Shown: positions 44,524 through 53,005, numbered from the stretch's first letter. The stretch: DNA of 64,000 bases from Bacillus sp. RO1 (GCF_012524115.1 NZ_JAAZWB010000092.1:45629-109628), one strand, 5' to 3'. The notes: generated by a model not told the origin, from the letters alone. Numbers and translations are program-made.

Positions 44524-45198
44524 ATGAAAAAACATCAAAGAGCCGTGCTAGCTTTAGCTATTACACTTGGACTTTCGGGTGCACTTGGTTTCTCATCCTT
44601 TGAACCAGCTTTTGCGACAAATGATAATGAGGTAATTACCATCAAAAAAGGAGATACGCTGTATAGCCTTTCTAAGAAGTACAATGTCACCATTGATGAG
44701 CTCAAAAAAATGAATGATTTAAAAAGTTCTAAGATCATTGCTGGAGAGAAGCTCGTCATTAAAGAAGTAACAGACATCGTTGTGAAAAAGGGTGACACAC
44801 TTTACTCACTTGCAAAAACTCACGGAACTACCGTAAAGAAATTAAAAGAATGGAATCTGTTAACCTATGACAATATTTATACCGGTCAAAAACTACTAGT
44901 TAAAGCTCCTGTCATTATGGTAGTGAAAAAAGGGGATACACTGTACTCGTTAGCCAAAAAGTCATATACTTCGGTAGAGCAACTAAAGGACTGGAACAAC
45001 CTAACTTCCGACATCATAAAAATTGGCCAAAGATTGTACCTCTCCCCTTCTCCTGAGAGGTTCACCATTACAGTTGAAAAAGGAGACACCTTGTATTCCT
45101 TATCTAAGAAGTATGGAGTAAGCGTTAATGCATTAAAAAAACTGAATAATCTTAGCTCCTACACTATTTATTCAGGGCAGGAATTAAGACTAAACTAA
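44524..45198 (+). CDS. secreted protein with four LysM domains
   Basis: Cell-wall-binding protein. The 224-residue product has a Sec signal peptide (KKHQRAVLALAITLGLSGALG..., cleavage likely after AFA near residue 32) and four tandem LysM repeats, each starting with a KKGDTLYSLSKKY-type block (about residues 38, 87, 136 and 180). It has no catalytic domain, so it probably anchors to peptidoglycan or acts as an adaptor. The start is the ATG at 44524 with GGAG upstream; the in-frame GTG at 44515 is less likely. Confidence 0.9.
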   Translation: MKKHQRAVLALAITLGLSGALGFSSFEPAFATNDNEVITIKKGDTLYSLSKKYNVTIDELKKMNDLKSSKIIAGEKLVIKEVTDIVVKKGDTLYSLAKTHGTTVKKLKEWNLLTYDNIYTGQKLLVKAPVIMVVKKGDTLYSLAKKSYTSVEQLKDWNNLTSDIIKIGQRLYLSPSPERFTITVEKGDTLYSLSKKYGVSVNALKKLNNLSSYTIYSGQELRLN

Positions 45199-45262
45199 AA
45201 TAATTGAAACCATTTTCCTTCTTAATCGTATTAAAAGCTATAGAATAAAGGAGGAACAGCAA

Positions 45263-45772
45263 ATGAAAAAGACTGTCTATTTTTCAGATAACTTCTTCTC
45301 TTCTGGAGAAACGGAGATATTTGATGAGGATCAAAAAATCATTGGAAAATTAGATTTAAGGAGCGCTTTTTCTGCTGCTGTAGATGTTAATACTCCATCT
45401 GGCGATATTATAGTAAGCGGCAGCTTTGGTTTTTTCTCTAACAAATGGTTTGTAAAAGACCATCAGGAAAACGAGATTGGAGAACTTCGCGAACGCTTTG
45501 CTTTCTTTAAGTCCATCTATGAGTACAAAGCACACGGTCGAGGAATTTACAGATTGGAAAGTCCAGCTTTTTCAAGGGATTACACATTGTTTGACGCAAA
45601 CGATGAATTGGTTGCCGAATTCAAAAGAATAGACAGCTTCTTTGAGTCACCGGCCTTTCAATTGTCTGATTACACTCCGGATCTTGATACCGAGGAACTC
45701 GTCGCAGTGGTGATGGGGATGAACGCTATTGAGAAAAGACGACGTTCACAAAACGGTTCTGCGGCAACATAA
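45263..45772 (+). CDS. LURP-one/Tubby-like family protein
   Basis: The 169-residue protein has the beta-rich pattern of bacterial LURP-one-related (Tubby C-like) proteins: repeated 10-13-residue strands such as IFDEDQKIIGKLDL, GDIIVSGSFGFFSNKWFVKD and FSRDYTLFDANDELVAEFKR. No signal peptide. Family function is unknown; phospholipid binding has been suggested. AAAGGAGG precedes the ATG, and the gene follows the LysM gene by 64 bases. Confidence 0.7.
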   Translation: MKKTVYFSDNFFSSGETEIFDEDQKIIGKLDLRSAFSAAVDVNTPSGDIIVSGSFGFFSNKWFVKDHQENEIGELRERFAFFKSIYEYKAHGRGIYRLESPAFSRDYTLFDANDELVAEFKRIDSFFESPAFQLSDYTPDLDTEELVAVVMGMNAIEKRRRSQNGSAAT

Positions 45773-45782
45773 TTCTATATGG

Positions 45783-45830
45783 AAAAAGGCAGTCAAAAGG
45801 TCCGTTTCGACCTCCCGACTGCCTTTTTTT
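45783..45830. terminator. bidirectional terminator between convergent genes
   Basis: AAAAAGGCAGTC / GACTGCCTTTTTT stem. It serves the LURP-like gene and the end of the convergent ABC-F gene. Confidence 0.8.
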
Positions 45831-47553
45831 ATGCTAATTCCTTTTTTAATTGCATCAATTGCAACAACTCTTCATCCATGGAGGAATATTCATCACTTTC
45901 CCTATCCACCATACTAATCTTCCCTAGCAATTCCGTTATTCTTGCCTCTAATACTGCAATCTTCTCTCTAGTTTCTTTTACAGTAGTTAAAGTCTCTTTC
46001 TTCATACTCTCCTCATACTCCTTTAGACCGGTTTCCACTCGTTTGATTCTTTTATCTTCAATCACAAGCAGCCTGTCACATAGCTTCTCAATAAAATAGC
46101 GGTCATGGGAGATAACAATCAGGGTACCATTGAACGTAGACAAGGTAGCCTCCATCTGTTCCCTGCTTGGTAAGTCCAGATGATTGGTCGGTTCGTCCAG
46201 GATTAAGACATCATATTCCTGCATAATCATGTGAACCAATTTGACCCTTGTCTTTTCGCCTAGGCTCAGGGTTTCAAGAGGTTTCGTCAGTTTTTCTTCC
46301 TGCATCCCCATATTTGCAAAGATCGTCCGAGCCTTTGAAACACGTTCCCACCCATTCAGGTCTAAATATTCAATTGCAGTTTTATTGTATGGCATATCAT
46401 TGACTTCCTGGCTCAGATAGGCAATTTTCAAAGAAGTACTTTTCCATAGGGAACCTTTTGAAGTAGATTCCTGCCCCAGTAGCATTTTGATAAATGTCGT
46501 TTTCCCTGCCCCATTCTCACCTATTAACCCAATTCTTTCTCCATGTTTCACATAAAAATGACTTTTTTCAAATAGAAGTCTATCACCAAATTGTTTTGTT
46601 AGCCCTTTCGCCTCTAGAATTCTTTTACCTCTTTTCCCGTCCGTTTCAAATTCAAATTTGACCTGGACTTCTTCCTTCGGCTTTTCTACTTTATGTTTGG
46701 ACAGTTCGAGTTCCAACCTTTTTGTCTTTGATTTAATTTGATTATCCTTTTTCTTTGCTTTTACACGTTCAAATTCTTTTAACCCCATCTGCTTGCGTTC
46801 CCCAGGGTTATCTCTCTTCCCCGCTTCTCTATGCGCCTTTTCAGACCATTGTTTCAAATTGGCAACTTGATCTTCAATCAATTTTATTTTTCGCTGTTGC
46901 TTTCCAAAGTCACGGGTTTGCTGATCGTGACGTCGTTGTTTCTCTTTGCGATAGGCTGTGTAATTCCCTTCATACTCCATTAACGTACACTCTTCTATTT
47001 CATAAATCTTAGAAACCGTTTTATCCAAGAAATATCTATCATGAGAGATGATAATTGCTGCACCAGAAAACTTACTTAGTTCTGATACTAGCCATTTCAC
47101 ACCTTTCATGTCCATGTGGTTAGTCGGTTCATCCAGGCAGAGCAGCTGCGGAAATTGCGTCCAGATTTTTGCCAAAGCCAGCTTCAGTCTCTCGCCACCG
47201 CTTAGAGTGTCGTTGGAGACTTCATCCCGTGTGATAGATTTTGCAAGTCCCAACTCACTTGCCGTACGTAAGAGGTCTTTGGCTTCCTCCATCATTTCTT
47301 CATTTGGATTAAGGGTATAATCGGTGGTTTGAGGAAGATACCCGACCTTTAATGAAGCTGGAAATCTAGTAATACTTCCCGAATCCGGTTTGATTGCTCC
47401 CATCATTAACTTCATCAACGTTGTCTTCCCCGCACCATTCCAACCGACCAACCCAATTTTTTCACCATTTCTTATATCAAAAGAGATATTCTTCAAAATA
47501 TCCCGTTCCCCAAAGCTTTTATTCATTTGTTTCACTTGTAGTATCACTGTCAT
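45829..47553 (-). CDS. ABC-F family ATPase, antibiotic-resistance (Vga/VmlR-like) type
   Basis: Ribosome-protection or translation-factor ABC-F protein. The 574-residue product has two ABC domains without membrane segments: Walker A GWNGAGKTT and GENGAGKTT, signature motifs LSGGE and LSLGE, Walker B LLCLDEPTNHMD and VLILDEPTNHLD, with a long charged inter-domain linker (about residues 200-310) and a C-terminal coiled-coil. The start is the ATG at 47551-47553, seven bases after GAGGTG. Its long leader has a promoter, an upstream ORF and a terminator (see 47614-47919), the arrangement that governs drug-inducible ABC-F genes such as vmlR in Bacillus; this supports a resistance role. Confidence 0.88.
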   Translation of the reverse strand: MTVILQVKQMNKSFGERDILKNISFDIRNGEKIGLVGWNGAGKTTLMKLMMGAIKPDSGSITRFPASLKVGYLPQTTDYTLNPNEEMMEEAKDLLRTASELGLAKSITRDEVSNDTLSGGERLKLALAKIWTQFPQLLCLDEPTNHMDMKGVKWLVSELSKFSGAAIIISHDRYFLDKTVSKIYEIEECTLMEYEGNYTAYRKEKQRRHDQQTRDFGKQQRKIKLIEDQVANLKQWSEKAHREAGKRDNPGERKQMGLKEFERVKAKKKDNQIKSKTKRLELELSKHKVEKPKEEVQVKFEFETDGKRGKRILEAKGLTKQFGDRLLFEKSHFYVKHGERIGLIGENGAGKTTFIKMLLGQESTSKGSLWKSTSLKIAYLSQEVNDMPYNKTAIEYLDLNGWERVSKARTIFANMGMQEEKLTKPLETLSLGEKTRVKLVHMIMQEYDVLILDEPTNHLDLPSREQMEATLSTFNGTLIVISHDRYFIEKLCDRLLVIEDKRIKRVETGLKEYEESMKKETLTTVKETREKIAVLEARITELLGKISMVDRESDEYSSMDEELLQLMQLKKELA

Positions 47554-47613
47554 ACATATGCACCTCATTATTAGTTTTTTGTTTATAAATGAGCAGCCAT
47601 CGTATCAATCATC

Positions 47614-47648
47614 ACAAAAAACCTCCCCAGAATCCTGGAGAGGTTTTA
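47614..47648 (-). terminator. attenuator terminator in the ABC-F leader
   Basis: AAAACCTCTCCAG / CTGGGGAGGTTTT stem (one mismatch) around a GATT loop, then TTG on the minus strand, about 60 bases before the ABC-F start. TCTCCAGG in its 5' arm is perfectly complementary to CCTGGAGA in the leader ORF (eight bases), so an alternative antiterminating pairing is possible. Confidence 0.8.
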
Positions 47649-47710
47649 AAGAAAAGTCGAATGCATATGCAAACAACGCCTATTCTACAAGTAAGTATCA
47701 CAAAATAACA

Positions 47711-47812
47711 CTAATCCATAATGGCTAGCGAAACAACTATACACCGATACTTATGGCAGGTAAAAATGGGCAGACTAATCCAATTCTCCAGGTTCCTCAT
47801 TTTATCAATCAC
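47711..47812 (-). CDS. ABC-F leader peptide (33 codons)
   Basis: GTG at 47810-47812 opens a frame (MIDKMRNLENWISLPIF..., ending ...SLAIMD) closed by TAG. TAGGAG lies nine bases upstream, the best ribosome-binding site in the leader. It sits between the promoter and the attenuator terminator. Ribosome stalling on such uORFs by antibiotics prevents terminator formation in known ABC-F and erm/cat leaders; the mechanism here is inferred. A shorter Met-stop reading (ATGTGA) overlaps the same start region. Confidence 0.55.
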   Translation of the reverse strand: MIDKMRNLENWISLPIFTCHKYRCIVVSLAIMD

Positions 47813-47890
47813 ATGAGTTCACTCCTAAGAAATAGATTAATTCCACATCGCGCCTTGTACCTTCCTTTTCTCGTATAGTATTGCATTATT

Positions 47891-47919
47891 AGTATATTTT
47901 CCCTTTTCAAAATTGTCAA
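47891..47919 (-). promoter_or_regulatory. sigma-A promoter of the ABC-F leader
   Basis: TTGACA (47914-47919) and TATACT (47891-47896), 17-base spacer, minus strand. This near-consensus promoter gives a 5' leader of about 330 bases. Confidence 0.85.
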
Positions 47920-47925
47920 TCGTAA

Positions 47926-48372
47926 TTATAAGCAATGTTTTATAAAATATTCCCTTGTTTCCTCGTGGGCAAGCTTTCTAAGCACATCTTCTTTTTTGAA
48001 AATACCAATCTCACTGATCTCGTCATCTTGTGGCAACCAATCTTTGTTATCCCCTTTATACTCAACAAGAAACATGGTTGTCACTTGGGAATGATATCCT
48101 ATCCTTTCTGCTATACCTTGAGGAAATTTAAAGCTTATTTTTTCTTCAAATTCTTTTATAACATAAAAGGTGTCCTTTCCTGTTTCTTCCTTCAGTTCTC
48201 TTAGGACAGCCTTACAAAGAGAGGAATCTGTTTTCTCTACCCCACCCTTGATAAAATCCCATTCACCCTGGATTTCTTTTTTGCCTTCGGTCGTATTTAT
48301 TTTTGATTTTAGTATTAGTATGTATTCCTTGCCTATTATTACAATTGCACCAACCGCTTGTCTAACCTTCAT
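47926..48372 (-). CDS. Nudix hydrolase
   Basis: The 148-residue protein hydrolyses a nucleoside diphosphate linked to another moiety, by family. The Nudix box reads GGVEKTDSSLCKAVLRELKEETG: the RELKEETG half is intact, but the position of the first conserved Glu (Gx5E) is Ser, so activity may be altered. AGGAG precedes the ATG by seven bases. It lies just upstream of the ABC-F promoter; substrate unknown. Confidence 0.85.
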   Translation of the reverse strand: MKVRQAVGAIVIIGKEYILILKSKINTTEGKKEIQGEWDFIKGGVEKTDSSLCKAVLRELKEETGKDTFYVIKEFEEKISFKFPQGIAERIGYHSQVTTMFLVEYKGDNKDWLPQDDEISEIGIFKKEDVLRKLAHEETREYFIKHCL

Positions 48373-48449
48373 AAAAGGACTCCTCTCCGTTATCTGAATC
48401 TTTTCTCATTTTTATGATATACTATACATAAAGAAACAGAAACCAACAT

Positions 48450-48467
48450 AACGGAGGTTATGTAAGA
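48450..48467 (+). promoter_or_regulatory. ribosome-binding site in a hairpin loop
   Basis: ACATAAC-GGAG-GTTATGT: a perfect 7-bp stem whose loop is the GGAG core of the Shine-Dalgarno site of the next gene. It could present or mask the site; effect unknown. Confidence 0.4.
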
Positions 48468-48468
48468 C

Positions 48469-48750
48469 ATGGAATATTTCTTTCCAATGATTGCACTATT
48501 CTTGTTAGGTATGCTTGTTTTTTCAGGGGGCGGATTAATGGCTTACCTGAACAAAAAAGTTCATTTTGTCAGTGTCATTCTAACAATGGTCAGTTTTGGA
48601 ATCTTTTATAGTCTGATTGCAAGAATTACCGACTTATTACCCGCTATCATCACGATGTCCACCGTTCTCTCACTGTTAGGGATCTGGGTTGTGAACAACT
48701 ATCGCACAGTCAAAATGACGGCAAAAGAATTAGATAAACAAACTCCATAA
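48469..48750 (+). CDS. small membrane protein (three TM helices)
   Basis: Not recognised. The 93-residue product has three hydrophobic segments (about residues 3-24, 32-50 and 55-77) and a polar tail. GGAGG lies about ten bases before the ATG, and a good terminator follows. No functional context. Confidence 0.65.
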   Translation: MEYFFPMIALFLLGMLVFSGGGLMAYLNKKVHFVSVILTMVSFGIFYSLIARITDLLPAIITMSTVLSLLGIWVVNNYRTVKMTAKELDKQTP

Positions 48751-48766
48751 ATTAGTGTAACCCAAG

Positions 48767-48796
48767 CACATAACCACATAAGGTTGTGTGTTTTTT
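48767..48796 (+). terminator. terminator of the small membrane protein gene
   Basis: CACATAACC / GGTTGTGTG stem then TTTTTT on the plus strand. Confidence 0.85.
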
Positions 48797-48898
48797 CCGT
48801 CTAAAGTTGTATGAGGGCTTCGCACTTATTCCGGAGGTCTGGTTGAAAGACTCCTAATACAATAAAAGTAGTTCTTAATTATCAGGAGGTTACTTTCA

Positions 48899-49354
48899 AT
48901 GAAAAACATGGAATTATATGAAACGCATGTGAAAACGGTTGATTTGGAAACGGCTGTAAGATTCTACAAAAGCCTAGGATTGGAGCTTGCTTACTATTTA
49001 GAAGATCGGAGAGTAGCATTTTTCTTTTTAGGTAATGCAGAAAAGAAGCAGCAGATGCTTGGAGTTTGGGAGGTTAATAAGCATGAGTTTGTTCGCTCCC
49101 ATTTTGCCTTCAAGGTGACGCTTGAACAATTGCGGAGTATCCCAGAATTTTTACATGCAAAAGGGATTGAAATCTCCCCGAGCTTTGGATTGGATGCAAG
49201 TGAACCCGTTGTGCACGCATGGATGCCCGCTGCCTGCTATTATTTCTCGGATCCGGACGGCAATAGCTTGGAGTATCTCGCTCTACTTGACCAGGAACCC
49301 AAAACTGAATTAGGTGTCTTACATTTGAGCGAGTGGGAAAAGACTTTTCAGTAA
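48899..49354 (+). CDS. VOC (glyoxalase-fold) family protein
   Basis: The 151-residue protein has the opening YETHVKTVDLETAVRFYKSLGLELAY and the closing CYYFSDPDGNSLEYLALL of vicinal-oxygen-chelate proteins; the metal-ligand His and Glu positions are present. AGGAGGT lies eight bases before the ATG. Enzymatic role unknown; it is distinct from the VOC protein at 17386-17811. Confidence 0.85.
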   Translation: MKNMELYETHVKTVDLETAVRFYKSLGLELAYYLEDRRVAFFFLGNAEKKQQMLGVWEVNKHEFVRSHFAFKVTLEQLRSIPEFLHAKGIEISPSFGLDASEPVVHAWMPAACYYFSDPDGNSLEYLALLDQEPKTELGVLHLSEWEKTFQ

Positions 49355-49432
49355 TAAGGATTTATTGTTACTTGGCAGCGCAGATGCTGAGGGAGGTTAA
49401 TTGGTTGTTAATTTTGGGGCTGTCCATAGCAA

Positions 49433-49620
49433 ATGTCCGAAGATTTTTGAAAGTTGACCGAAGTTTTTGAAAAGCTGACCGAAGTTTTCCGATAATTGGC
49501 CGAACTAAAAATCGAAATGACCGAACCCCCGTTAAAAGTTGACCGAACATCATATCGATTTGACCGAACCTTCCAGTTTTTCAAGGTTTAAATGTCCGAA
49601 GCAAGGAGAATTTTGACCAA
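49433..49620 (+). repeat. nine TGACCGAA-type repeats with 21 bp period
   Basis: TG(A/T)CCGAA cores begin at 49434, 49455, 49476, 49497, 49518, 49540, 49561, 49593 and 49614: spacings of 21, 21, 21, 21, 22, 21, 32 and 21 bases. The minus strand reads as a heptad-like F-x-x-L peptide without a ribosome-binding site, which is a by-product of the 21-base period. This fills most of the 440-base gap before the acyltransferase gene. Confidence 0.8.
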
Positions 49621-49756
49621 ACCATTTTTTCACATCCATAAAGTAGCTATTTTCCTTCTAAAATACACCATTTCTTACAAAATGCAACCTGCACGCCTTA
49701 ATGAGTCCATTACTGTTTAAAAAAGCACCAACAGCAGCCCCGCAAAACCACTCCAA

Positions 49757-49800
49757 TATAAAAAGCCGCTCCAGCAACCATAAAGGTTACCGGAGCGGCT
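49757..49800 (-). terminator. terminator of the acyltransferase gene
   Basis: AGCCGCTCC / GGAGCGGCT outer stem with an inner GGTTGC/GTAACC pairing, then TTTTTATATT on the minus strand. Confidence 0.88.
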
Positions 49801-49807
49801 CCAATCA

Positions 49808-50797
49808 TTAACCATTCTTCAACGACAAACTTTCCCTTAGATACCCAAAAGGCGTCTGTATAGCTTTTACCACATATTTATTTCCTGTTACCACTGTCAC
49901 CAGGATACTCAACAACAGAAGCAAGATATACCCTGCAGGTGAGTTGACCGCTTGGCCAAAGCTCGTTTCAAAGAACCACTTGATGATAAAGCCGTGTAGG
50001 ATATACACATAAAACGATCTACGTCCAATACCGGTAAAGATATATTTATCTTTAGGCACCAATGCGAAAAATGCAATGGTAACAAGCATACTGCCTGCAT
50101 AAATGCCGATACGGATTAGCATATCGGTCACAGAGGAGAAGGTATAAGTTCCATACAGAATACTCGCTCCATCAATTCCACCTAACCAAACATAAATACC
50201 TGCAAACAACACGACAAGAAATACCGAAGCATGAACACGGTATGCACCATGTTTCAACTTCTCAAATAAGTCTGTTCTCGTTAAATAATAACCTATCAAA
50301 AAGAATGGAAAGAAATAAAACGTTCGATCCAAACTTAAAAACCTTTCAGGGATATCAACGAAACCGATAACGATACCCAGGAGTATAGCCAAAGGAATAC
50401 TGAAGCGTGGCTGTAATTTCCCAAACAGTGGCAACATCAGCTTCCAAGCAATCATACTTAATAAGAACCACATTGCCCATCTCGGAGTGAAGTATTCCAA
50501 GGTCATAGATGGATCTGCATAAAGCTGACTGTAAAACAGCGTATAGATGGTCTGAAGAATTAAATATGGTACTAATAATCTCGTAATAATTTTTACGTAA
50601 TAGCCCTTTTTATGAAAGTTGGTACTGAAATGACCGGCTAATAGGATAAAGGCCGGCATATGAAAAATAAAGATAAAATGGTAAATGGACACAAGCCACT
50701 CATCATTTGCTCTATACGGCGAAATGATATGTCCAAATACAACAAGAAAAATCAATATAAACTTCGCATTATCAAAGAAGGAATCGCGAGTTTTCAT
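49808..50797 (-). CDS. acyltransferase family 3 membrane protein (COG3594-like)
   Basis: Integral membrane O-acyltransferase of the fucose 4-O-acetylase/OatA-like group. The 329-residue protein has about ten helices; the N-terminal FFDNAKFILIFLVVFGH with its conserved histidine and the PRWAMWFLLSMIAWKL segment are family landmarks. The start is the ATG at 50795-50797 (MKTRDSFFD), seven bases after GGAGGA. It probably modifies a cell-wall or extracellular polysaccharide; no polysaccharide genes are nearby. Confidence 0.85.
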   Translation of the reverse strand: MKTRDSFFDNAKFILIFLVVFGHIISPYRANDEWLVSIYHFIFIFHMPAFILLAGHFSTNFHKKGYYVKIITRLLVPYLILQTIYTLFYSQLYADPSMTLEYFTPRWAMWFLLSMIAWKLMLPLFGKLQPRFSIPLAILLGIVIGFVDIPERFLSLDRTFYFFPFFLIGYYLTRTDLFEKLKHGAYRVHASVFLVVLFAGIYVWLGGIDGASILYGTYTFSSVTDMLIRIGIYAGSMLVTIAFFALVPKDKYIFTGIGRRSFYVYILHGFIIKWFFETSFGQAVNSPAGYILLLLLSILVTVVTGNKYVVKAIQTPFGYLRESLSLKNG

Positions 50798-50935
50798 GGT
50801 GTTCTCCTCCATTTCAAGTTATACGAAGGTATTTACCCATATTTATGCACCATATAAACATGGATATATATTCATTCGAAGAGTATAACATGAACATGTC
50901 CGTTGGAGGAATGTAAAAATTTCCTTTCACCATCC

Positions 50936-50975
50936 ACAAAAAAACAGATGGACACCTTGATCCACCCGTTTTTGT
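50936..50975 (-). terminator. terminator of the HPr-like gene
   Basis: CGGGTGGA / TCCATCTG stem followed by TTTTTTT on the minus strand, at the HPr-like stop codon. Confidence 0.75.
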
Positions 50976-51241
50976 TAATACAACACTTCTTCCCCTTTTA
51001 AAAACCTAGTGAGCCACTCTACTGCTTCCTTTTCATCCGATCCTTCCGCTTTAACTGTCACAACACTCCCATTGGATATTCCTAGCGACAATAGCCCGAG
51101 GAAACTCTTAGCATCAATGATCTTATTGTGCCTAACAACACATATCTCAGAAACGAAACTACTTGCTTTCTCGACAAAGTAGTGAGCTGGCTTTGAATGA
51201 AGTCCGTTTTCAAGTGCAACTGTTATTTGCTTGGATACCAT
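50975..51241 (-). CDS. HPr-like phosphocarrier protein (ptsH paralogue)
   Basis: The 88-residue product has the HPr fold and, in standard numbering, His15 (GLHSKPA) and Ser46 (DAKSFLGLLSLG), so both the PEP-phosphorylation and HPr-kinase sites are kept; Arg17 is Lys. Crh proteins have Gln15, so this is not Crh. There is no ptsI next to it. The start is the ATG at 51239-51241; GGGGGA just upstream serves as ribosome-binding site but is also the 3' arm of a terminator hairpin (51242-51286). It follows an AbgT-type transporter gene, suggesting a link of uptake to PTS signalling. Confidence 0.85.
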   Translation of the reverse strand: MVSKQITVALENGLHSKPAHYFVEKASSFVSEICVVRHNKIIDAKSFLGLLSLGISNGSVVTVKAEGSDEKEAVEWLTRFLKGEEVLY

Positions 51242-51286
51242 AAAAAAATCCCCCACATTACCAAATTTATATATGGTATGTGAGGG
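51242..51286 (-). terminator. terminator overlapping the HPr-like RBS
   Basis: CCCTCACAT-ACC and GGT-A-ATGTGGGGG form a 12-bp interrupted stem (one G-U) followed by TTTTTTT. The 3' arm GTGGGGGA is the Shine-Dalgarno region of the HPr-like gene and the T run is its spacer, so one structure would both end abgT transcription and mask HPr translation. Confidence 0.75.
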
Positions 51287-51338
51287 TGAATGACTTCATG
51301 AATAATTTTCGTAAAATAGTACTTTTGCCTAAAGTGGA

Positions 51339-52871
51339 TTATTTAATCATCATCTCAACACCAGGTCCAATAGGGATGCCACCTAGTGCAAAAATAACAA
51401 GTAAGATAATCCAGACACCCAAGAATATAAGGCTGTATGGCAACATCAAAGCGATTAATGTTCCAAGCCCTGCTTTTTTATCATAATCTTTCATAAACGC
51501 TAAAACGACAATAATATATGGATTCAATGGAGTAATGATATTAGTGGACGAATCGGCAATACGGAAAGCCGCCTGAATGAATGCTGGATGATAATCTAGC
51601 ATCCAAAACATTGGAATAAAGATAGGTGCCATTAATGCCCATTGTGCAGATCCACTGAAAATGATCAAGTTCAATACTGCTGCAAGAATGACAAATCCAA
51701 TGATTCCAGGAATCCCCGTCAAATTCATGCTTTCTAGGAATCCCGCTCCATTAACAGCAATCCAAATTCCAAGGTTGGACCAGTTAAAGTATGCGATGAA
51801 TTGCGCCGCAGCGAATATTAGTACGATATATCCTGCCATATCTTTCATGGATTCTGTCATCAATTTTGGCACATCAGCAGTATTTTTTATTTTCCCAACG
51901 GTTATTCCATAAGCAACGCCAACTACGATAAAAAAGAATAGGGTAATTGGTACGATAGCTGTCAGGAACAGAGAAGGAACCAATCCACCGTCTTCATTCC
52001 TTAAAATGGAGTCAGGCCAAAATACACCAATTGCCAAGAGTACTAAATACGCGACACCTGCAATAACCGCATTTCTTAGCCCTTTGCTTTCAAGAGGATT
52101 AGGTTCTTCTAGTTCCTTGTCGACTTTTCCTTTATATGTCCCAAGACGCGGTTCAATAATTTTTTCTGTAATTAATGCACCTACTATAGCAAGGATAAAC
52201 ACAGAAATCACCATGAAATAATAATTGTCCACAGGTGTGACGATTAGCGACTCGTCAAAAGGTTTAATGGCTTCTGTCGCAATCCCTGACAATAATGCAT
52301 CGGTTCCAGCAACAATAACATTGGCTGTAAAACCGGCTCCAACACCCGCGAAACCTGCCGCAAGCCCTGCAAGCGGATGCCTGCCTACTGTATAAAAAAT
52401 CATCGCAGCAAGTGGCGGTACAATAACAAATGCGGCATCAGACGCAAGATTCCCTAGAATACCAGTACCAACTACAGCATAGGTGATGAAAGCTCTTGGT
52501 GAATTTAAGATGGTTTTTTTAATACCAGCTTCAATTAACCCGACCTTATCGGCAAGTCCTATTCCAAGCATCATTGCCAACACTAAGCCTAAAGGTGCAA
52601 ATCCAGTGAAGTTTGTTAGCATGGAAGTTAGGATGAATTCAATTCCTTCTCCCGACAATAAACTTTTAATGGCTAGTTCTTCCCCAGTTCCGGGATGTTC
52701 AACTGTTACTCCAAATTGGTTGACTGCAAAGGAGACTCCAATGATAAAAAGAGATAAATAGACAAATAGCATAAAAGGATCTGGTAGTTTATTCCCTAGC
52801 CGCTCGACACCCCCTAAAAATCTATCGAGCATCGAGGTAGATTTCTCTTGCTGTGTTTGTAATTGACTCAT
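51339..52871 (-). CDS. abgT: AbgT family (p-aminobenzoyl-glutamate) transporter
   Basis: The 510-residue membrane protein has the AbgT signature regions (LSLFIIGVSFAVNQFG, SDAAFVIVPPLAAMIFYTVGRHPLAG, GSAQWALMAPIFIPMF and SSTNIITPLNPYIIVVLAF) and about twelve helices. AbgT imports p-aminobenzoyl-glutamate in E. coli; some homologues export sulfonamides. The start is the ATG at 52869-52871 (MSQLQTQ), eight bases after GGAG. Two M20 amidohydrolases and a regulator lie upstream, the gene set of an abg-like system, so import and hydrolysis of an aminoacyl conjugate is likely. Confidence 0.88.
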   Translation of the reverse strand: MSQLQTQQEKSTSMLDRFLGGVERLGNKLPDPFMLFVYLSLFIIGVSFAVNQFGVTVEHPGTGEELAIKSLLSGEGIEFILTSMLTNFTGFAPLGLVLAMMLGIGLADKVGLIEAGIKKTILNSPRAFITYAVVGTGILGNLASDAAFVIVPPLAAMIFYTVGRHPLAGLAAGFAGVGAGFTANVIVAGTDALLSGIATEAIKPFDESLIVTPVDNYYFMVISVFILAIVGALITEKIIEPRLGTYKGKVDKELEEPNPLESKGLRNAVIAGVAYLVLLAIGVFWPDSILRNEDGGLVPSLFLTAIVPITLFFFIVVGVAYGITVGKIKNTADVPKLMTESMKDMAGYIVLIFAAAQFIAYFNWSNLGIWIAVNGAGFLESMNLTGIPGIIGFVILAAVLNLIIFSGSAQWALMAPIFIPMFWMLDYHPAFIQAAFRIADSSTNIITPLNPYIIVVLAFMKDYDKKAGLGTLIALMLPYSLIFLGVWIILLVIFALGGIPIGPGVEMMIK

Positions 52872-53005
52872 TTTCCTCACTCCTTTTAGGTATAGTTCCT
52901 TTTTTGTTCCGAAAATCATTATAATTTTTGGATATTATTCAATCACAACATTCGTTACATTTATAATAAAATAAATTTTCAGTCATTTTACCTGTTTGTG
53001 AGCAC

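Noticed and set aside
47390..47728. Plus-strand 112-codon frame
   Set aside because: It is antisense to the ABC-F start and leader and lacks a ribosome-binding site.
49368..49553. Minus-strand 61-codon frame with heptad-like pattern
   Set aside because: It is a by-product of the 21-base tandem repeat, with no ribosome-binding site.
49433..49620. CRISPR array
   Set aside because: Repeats are about 8 bp with short degenerate spacers and no cas genes.
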